Below are positions 60,412-64,000 of a stretch of DNA of 64,000 nt, one piece after another. Origin of the DNA: Ardenticatenales bacterium (GTDB lineage: Bacteria > Chloroflexota > Anaerolineae > Promineifilales > Promineifilaceae). The DNA lies in contig JACKBM010000037.1 of NCBI GenBank assembly GCA_020634575.1, forward strand, positions 1-64,000, in the 5' to 3' direction. Within the stretch, counting starts at the first letter, position 1; every line of letters starts with the position of its first letter. The notes beneath the pieces were generated by a model, which worked only from the letters and a program-made list of their open reading frames with translations, was not told where the DNA came from and ran no database searches. Position numbers and translations under genes: made by a program.

Positions 60412-61554
60412 CTAATCGAGCATGGCGAAGGCGTGCTCTGGCATATGGGGGATAGCGGCGAGGATGGGCAAGGTCAGCGACACGGTCGTGCCCTGGTCGA
60501 TGGTGCTTGCCAGGGTCAGCGTCCCGCCGAGCAGTTCGACTGTTTTCTGGCAGATCGCCAGACCTAAACCCAGCCCTTGCTGTTCAAAGCGGTGCCGGTC
60601 GAACTGGTGATGGGCGCCGATCTGGCGCAGTTGCTCAGGCGTCAGCCCGCGGCCCTGGTCGCTGATGGTGAGGCTGTATTCGTCGGCGCCGTGGCACCGG
60701 CCGGTCACCACAATCGGCTGCCCTGGCTCGGAGAATTTGCAGGCATTGTCGATCAGCTCGGCCACTAACTTCTGCAACGACTCGGGCAGGATTCCCAGCA
60801 GGGCGTCATCCACCGATAGCTCCAGGTCGTCACCACGGCGATGTTCCAGCGCTTTCTGCTCCGCCTGGTAGCTAATCACATCGGCGCAGCCCAAACAATA
60901 ACTGTAATCTCGGATCTTTTGGGCCATGACCGGGTCGGCATGACTGGTAGTGAGCTGGGCGTAGAGGATGTAATTCTCGACGACATGGGAAAGCCGCCGG
61001 GCGGCGTTGTTCATCCGCTCCAGCATCTGGCGGATCTGCTCCGGGCTGAAGCTGTCGTAGGCATCGGTCAGCAAATCCAGGTAGCCGATGATGCCGGACA
61101 TGGGTGTGCGCAGCTCATGCGGCAGCGTCATTTTCAGGTAATCGCGGAAATATTCGTTTTGCTGGTTGGCCTGGGTCTGAATCTGGTCGAAGCGCTCCAG
61201 CCGGTTGCGGATCGCCTCCATGAGTTGCTCGGCGGTGAACGGTTTGGTCAGGTAGTCATCCGCGCCCAGATCCATCCCTTTGCGAATATCCGCGTAGGTG
61301 GATTTGGCGGTCAGGAATATGAAGGGGATGGTCGCCAGCTCGGGTTGCTGTTGCAGTTCCAGGAGAATGCCGTAGCCGTCGATGCCGGGCAGCATCACAT
61401 CGCAGAGGATAAGATCCGGCCGGTAGTCGCCCACTTGTGCCAGCGCCTCTTCGCCGCTGCCGACCGCCAGGCAGTCAAAGCTGTAATAACGCACGATATC
61501 GACCACGCTGTCGCGCAGTTCTGTTTCGTCTTCAATTAATAACAGCTTTTTCAT
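60412..61554 (-). CDS. Receiver-first histidine kinase
   Basis: 380 residues. Receiver domain at 1-120 (LLIEDETELRDSVV, phospho-Asp in LILCDVMLPGID, Lys in ADDYLTKPFT), then HisKA with the phospho-His in LPHELRTPMSGIIGYLD, then HATPase (ELIDNACKFSEPGQPIVV, ISDQGRGLTPEQ, GLGLGLAICQKTVELLGG). No membrane helix or output domain, so it is a cytoplasmic signalling enzyme, fed by the receiver. It overlaps the upstream kinase gene by 4 nt. Confidence 0.94.
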   Translation of the reverse strand: MKKLLLIEDETELRDSVVDIVRYYSFDCLAVGSGEEALAQVGDYRPDLILCDVMLPGIDGYGILLELQQQPELATIPFIFLTAKSTYADIRKGMDLGADDYLTKPFTAEQLMEAIRNRLERFDQIQTQANQQNEYFRDYLKMTLPHELRTPMSGIIGYLDLLTDAYDSFSPEQIRQMLERMNNAARRLSHVVENYILYAQLTTSHADPVMAQKIRDYSYCLGCADVISYQAEQKALEHRRGDDLELSVDDALLGILPESLQKLVAELIDNACKFSEPGQPIVVTGRCHGADEYSLTISDQGRGLTPEQLRQIGAHHQFDRHRFEQQGLGLGLAICQKTVELLGGTLTLASTIDQGTTVSLTLPILAAIPHMPEHAFAMLD

Positions 61555-63095
61555 GCCTCTTGCTCCAGCGGGATGGTGACTGTAAAGCGGGTGCCCTCAC
61601 CCGGCTGGCTCTGCCAGTCGATGTCGGCGCCGTGGGCCTCGGCGGCCTGGCGACAGATCGCCAGCCCCAGCCCGGTGCCATTGATCCCTTTGACGTTGTC
61701 GCCGCGATGGAACGGCTCAAACAGGTGTACCTGGTCCGCCTCGGCAATGCCGATACCAAAATCAATCACCCGGAAACGCAGGGCATCGGCTTCAATCTCT
61801 AGAGTGAACTCAATGTGATCCTGCTGGGGCGAATATTTGATGGCGTTGATGAGCAGGTTGGTCAGGACGTGGTGCAGCAGCCGGTCATCAACATGGGCCG
61901 TAAATTCCGGCCGGTCGCTGCTGAAGGCAATGCGGTGCGAAGGGTAGGTGGTCTCCAAATCTTCAGCCAGCCGACGACAGTAACCGACCACCTCCAGCGA
62001 TTCCGGCTGGTAACCCAATGTGACAGCGTCACCGCGGCCAAAGGTCAGGATGTCGTCCAGCAGTAACGTCATGTTGTGGGCGGCCTTCTTGATTTTTTCC
62101 AGCCGGACGGCGCGTTCCGCCGCCTCTAAATCATGTTCGGCCAGCAACAGGTAGCTGGTGGTCGACATGATCGTGGCCAGCGGCGTGCGGAACTCATGGG
62201 AGGCCATGGAGACAAAGCGGGATTTGAGTTCGCCCAACTCCTTTTCCTTGGCCAGGGCTCGTTGCAGTTCCAGTTGGGTTTGCTTGAGTTCGGTGATTTC
62301 CCAGCCGACCGATTGGATTTCGTAGACGGTGGTCTGATTATCAAGAATTGGCTGATGGGTGAAATGGAGCCAGCAGGGCGCATCATCCCGTATAAAGGAA
62401 TAGTCATGGGTGGACATCAGCCGGGTAGCGCACAGCGTTTCGATATGTTCGCTCAATACTGGGGCAATTTCGGCTGGGGCCAGGTCAAAGCCGGAGGTGC
62501 CGATGAGCTCTTCCCGGGATTTGCCGACGAAGCGGCAGAAAGCCGGGTTGACGAAGGTGAGGGTGCCATTCGGCCGGTAGCGGCAGACCAGCTCTACCTG
62601 GGCGTTGACCACGCCACGATAGCGCATTTCGCTTTGGCGCAACGCTTCAAACAACTCCTTGTAACGGATCTCGCTTTGCTGCAGGGCCCGCAGGTTGCGC
62701 GAGCGTTCGATGGCATAGCGTAGGGAGCGTTCAAACATGGCCGGGGTGAACTCCCCCTTGACCAGGTAGTCGGCCGCGCCTCGAGCCATCGCCCGCAGGT
62801 CGATCTCCCGTTCCCCCAGCCCGGTCAGGACAATCATCGGCTTCTGGCAACCGCCTGCCAGGGCCTCTTCCATCAGCTTCAGCCCATCCCACTGGCCCAG
62901 GTTGTAGTCGATCAGGTAGATATCGTGCTGATCGGCGCGGATGGCATTGAGGGCGCTGTGATAATTGCTTTCCCAGTCCAGCTGGAACTGGTGGCTGTCG
63001 ATCGCTCGCAGGAGACGCCGTGTCAGGAGGAAATCATCTTCGTCATCATCGATCAACAGAATCCGAATTGTTTCGGTTGAGGTATTGCCGTTCAT
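61551..63095 (-). CDS. Receiver-PAS-histidine kinase
   Basis: 514 residues with ATG 63095 (an earlier ATG at 63197 is in frame but its extra sequence looks uncoded). Receiver at about 9-130 (ILLIDDDEDDFLLTRRLL, IYLIDYNLGQWDGLKLM), a PAS domain at about 165-290 (YRPNGTLTFVNPAFCRFVGK), HisKA with phospho-His in MASHEFRTPLATIMSTTSYL, and HATPase (LTNLLINAIKYSP, DFGIGIAEAD, GTGLGLAICRQAAEAHG). With the next gene it makes a pair of receiver-first kinases that could pass phosphate between each other. No response regulator with DNA-binding output is in the window. Confidence 0.92.
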   Translation of the reverse strand: MNGNTSTETIRILLIDDDEDDFLLTRRLLRAIDSHQFQLDWESNYHSALNAIRADQHDIYLIDYNLGQWDGLKLMEEALAGGCQKPMIVLTGLGEREIDLRAMARGAADYLVKGEFTPAMFERSLRYAIERSRNLRALQQSEIRYKELFEALRQSEMRYRGVVNAQVELVCRYRPNGTLTFVNPAFCRFVGKSREELIGTSGFDLAPAEIAPVLSEHIETLCATRLMSTHDYSFIRDDAPCWLHFTHQPILDNQTTVYEIQSVGWEITELKQTQLELQRALAKEKELGELKSRFVSMASHEFRTPLATIMSTTSYLLLAEHDLEAAERAVRLEKIKKAAHNMTLLLDDILTFGRGDAVTLGYQPESLEVVGYCRRLAEDLETTYPSHRIAFSSDRPEFTAHVDDRLLHHVLTNLLINAIKYSPQQDHIEFTLEIEADALRFRVIDFGIGIAEADQVHLFEPFHRGDNVKGINGTGLGLAICRQAAEAHGADIDWQSQPGEGTRFTVTIPLEQEA

Positions 63096-63390
63096 GTTGC
63101 TTTGTTCAATGGTAGGGCGCTGCAGCTCCCGATGCTGCTTTGGTGGGAACTGATGGCGGGTAGCCCGGGTTGGTGGAGCTATTGCCTGCGCCGTCATGTG
63201 CTGATGTCAGCTTCATTTTAGCAAGGCTACCGTTTTGGTATGTAGTACCGCTGTCCCGATTCAACCGGCCGGTTGACCTCAGCCTGGCGCTGCGGCCACT
63301 ATCAGGCTTAAAGGCATGTCCGGAGGCAAGATGCACCGCCCGATGACCATCCCGACGTCATCCCGATCTTTGGCTGTCTTGAAAAGCGAT

Positions 63391-63533
63391 CATCAAGAGA
63401 GCGTGAGGGATCTCGGTCTGAAGCGCTGAAAATGCCGGCTGGTGACCGGCTCCAGGCAAAATTGGGCCCCTGTACCACCCGCCAGCCGTTATGGCCAACA
63501 CCATGGCGATGGGCCCTTCGTCCTCTCTTGATG
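63391..63533. repeat. Long inverted repeat, 11-bp arms
   Basis: CATCAAGAGAG (63391-63401) and CTCTCTTGATG (63523-63533), perfect, enclosing about 120 nt. No ORF inside. A small non-autonomous element is possible, but no target-site duplication was checked. Confidence 0.45.
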
Positions 63534-63617
63534 TGAGTAATGCCCCTTGAATGAAGCTGCTAAGAAACTGGGCGCATTTGGCTTGGCAATCCTTGGCTTT
63601 CGGCTAAATGAACACAC

Positions 63618-63727
63618 TGGATTCCTGCGTTCGCAGGAATGACGACGCAAGAAAAAGGTTTTGAAACTTCATACAAGTTCGAGAAACGCCTACTTCTCGA
63701 CGTCACTCACGCGCAGGCGGGAATCCA
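63618..63727. repeat. Composite repeat of the GGATTCCTGCG/GCAGGAATGACG kind
   Basis: ATTCCTGCG (63621-63629) and CGCAGGAAT (63632-63640) form a tight hairpin followed by GACG; the matching CGCAGGCGGGAATCCA appears inverted at 63713-63727. Sequences of this kind (GGATTCCCGCnTGCGCGGGAATGACG) are common intergenic repeats in many bacteria. The spacer 63096-63860 holds this, the 63391 inverted repeat and an ACCGGCCGGT palindrome (63262-63271); no gene was recognised. Confidence 0.6.
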
Positions 63728-63860
63728 TACCCTGTCTGCCTTCGACCTAAGCTAGCAGTCTCCCTGTTTCTGGCCTTTTTGAACGCGGTCCTCGCGTGGT
63801 CATTTTCAGGGTGACGTCGGTAATTTATAACAAATGACCTCCGGACAAGCCTTAAAACGT

Positions 63861-64000
63861 TTAAGGGGCTGTCACGCGCAGGGGCAGGCGCAGGCTGTCA
63901 CTGCCGTCGGTCCGCAGCAGCCGGCTGCCGCTAATGGGCTCATAGAGGCCGATGGCCAGCTGGTAATTGCCCGGCGGCAGATCAGCTGGCAGTTGCAGCG
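63861..64000 (-). CDS. C-terminal end of an unidentified protein, cut by window edge
   Basis: The minus strand reads open from the window end to a TAA at 63861-63863. The last 45 residues include PPGNYQLAIGLYEPISGSRL and LRLPLRVTAP, a beta-type tail with the PPGxYxLxxGLYxPxxGxRL pattern found at the ends of large Chloroflexota membrane proteins annotated as glycosyltransferase-39-like. The call rests on that pattern and on reading-frame continuity only. Confidence 0.6.
   Translation of the reverse strand, partial: LQLPADLPPGNYQLAIGLYEPISGSRLLRTDGSDSLRLPLRVTAP

Overview
The window is about 59% G+C and is packed with short-spaced or overlapping genes. Nothing names the organism directly. The gene content points to a free-living, probably aerobic member of the Chloroflexota (Anaerolineae/Caldilineae-like): Thr/Pro-linker lipoproteins, LysM and beta-propeller exported proteins, coenzyme F420 genes, DUF5666/FecR proteins, MoxR-VWA clusters and intergenic hairpin repeats. 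That placement is inference. No rRNA, tRNA, CRISPR array, prophage or insertion sequence was seen.

Layout. 1-2440: two tandem cytochrome P450 genes, the first cut by the window edge. 2437-3800 (minus): a nitroreductase and cofE, i.e. the two halves of FbiB as separate coupled genes. 3943-6331: a LysM lipoprotein and a membrane protein, separated by a 44-bp perfect palindrome and 19-bp tandem repeats. 6396-13477: a five-gene cluster made of a SWIM-family protein lacking its zinc finger, a DUF5691-like protein, a MoxR AAA+ ATPase, a DUF5682-like protein and a VWA protein. 13559-19734: a MarR regulator, then an acyl-lipid block (AIR-synthase-like protein, WS/DGAT acyltransferase, MaoC hydratase, long-chain acyl-CoA synthetase). 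19808-22060: an EamA transporter, a CMD-family protein and a CPBP protease. 22068-28841 (minus): GNAT, serine hydrolase, M19 dipeptidase, N-acylamino-acid racemase-like enolase and S9 peptidase, which together look like D-amino-acid/peptide salvage. 29238-31487: DUF429, methyltransferase, VOC and HAD genes in one overlapping chain. 31571-38324: Baeyer-Villiger-type monooxygenase, amidase, APH-like kinase, ADP-ribosylglycohydrolase, ICMT-like methyltransferase and a MocR regulator, nearly all overlapping. 38457-42039: two lipoproteins that share a beta-propeller, the second fused to a solute-binding protein. 42149-48173: methyltransferase, F420-dependent Ddn-like protein, nuclease-like protein, divergent UMP kinase with an ANKH-like membrane protein, ArsR-DUF2087 regulator and Fe-S protein. 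48299-54057: dienelactone hydrolase and two ECF sigma/anti-sigma pairs lying tail to tail. 54399-60086 (minus): mreB and the F1-ATPase genes atpC-atpD-atpG-atpA, without atpH or Fo genes. 60412-63095 (minus): two receiver-first histidine kinases. 63861-64000: the C-terminus of a further minus-strand gene.

Two signals cut across the annotation. The palindrome ACCGGCCGGT occurs about 36 times by eye, in all reading frames and in spacers, far above what composition predicts; it behaves like a highly iterated palindrome. Several families of intergenic hairpins recur (CCTCCGGGAGG, CCCGACGGG, CCACGGATT), some with compensatory arm changes. The gene cluster most worth a second look is the MoxR-VWA-DUF5682-DUF5691 block with its truncated SWIM partner. 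Next are the solute-binding-protein/propeller fusion and the monooxygenase-amidase-kinase-ADP-ribosylglycohydrolase operon.
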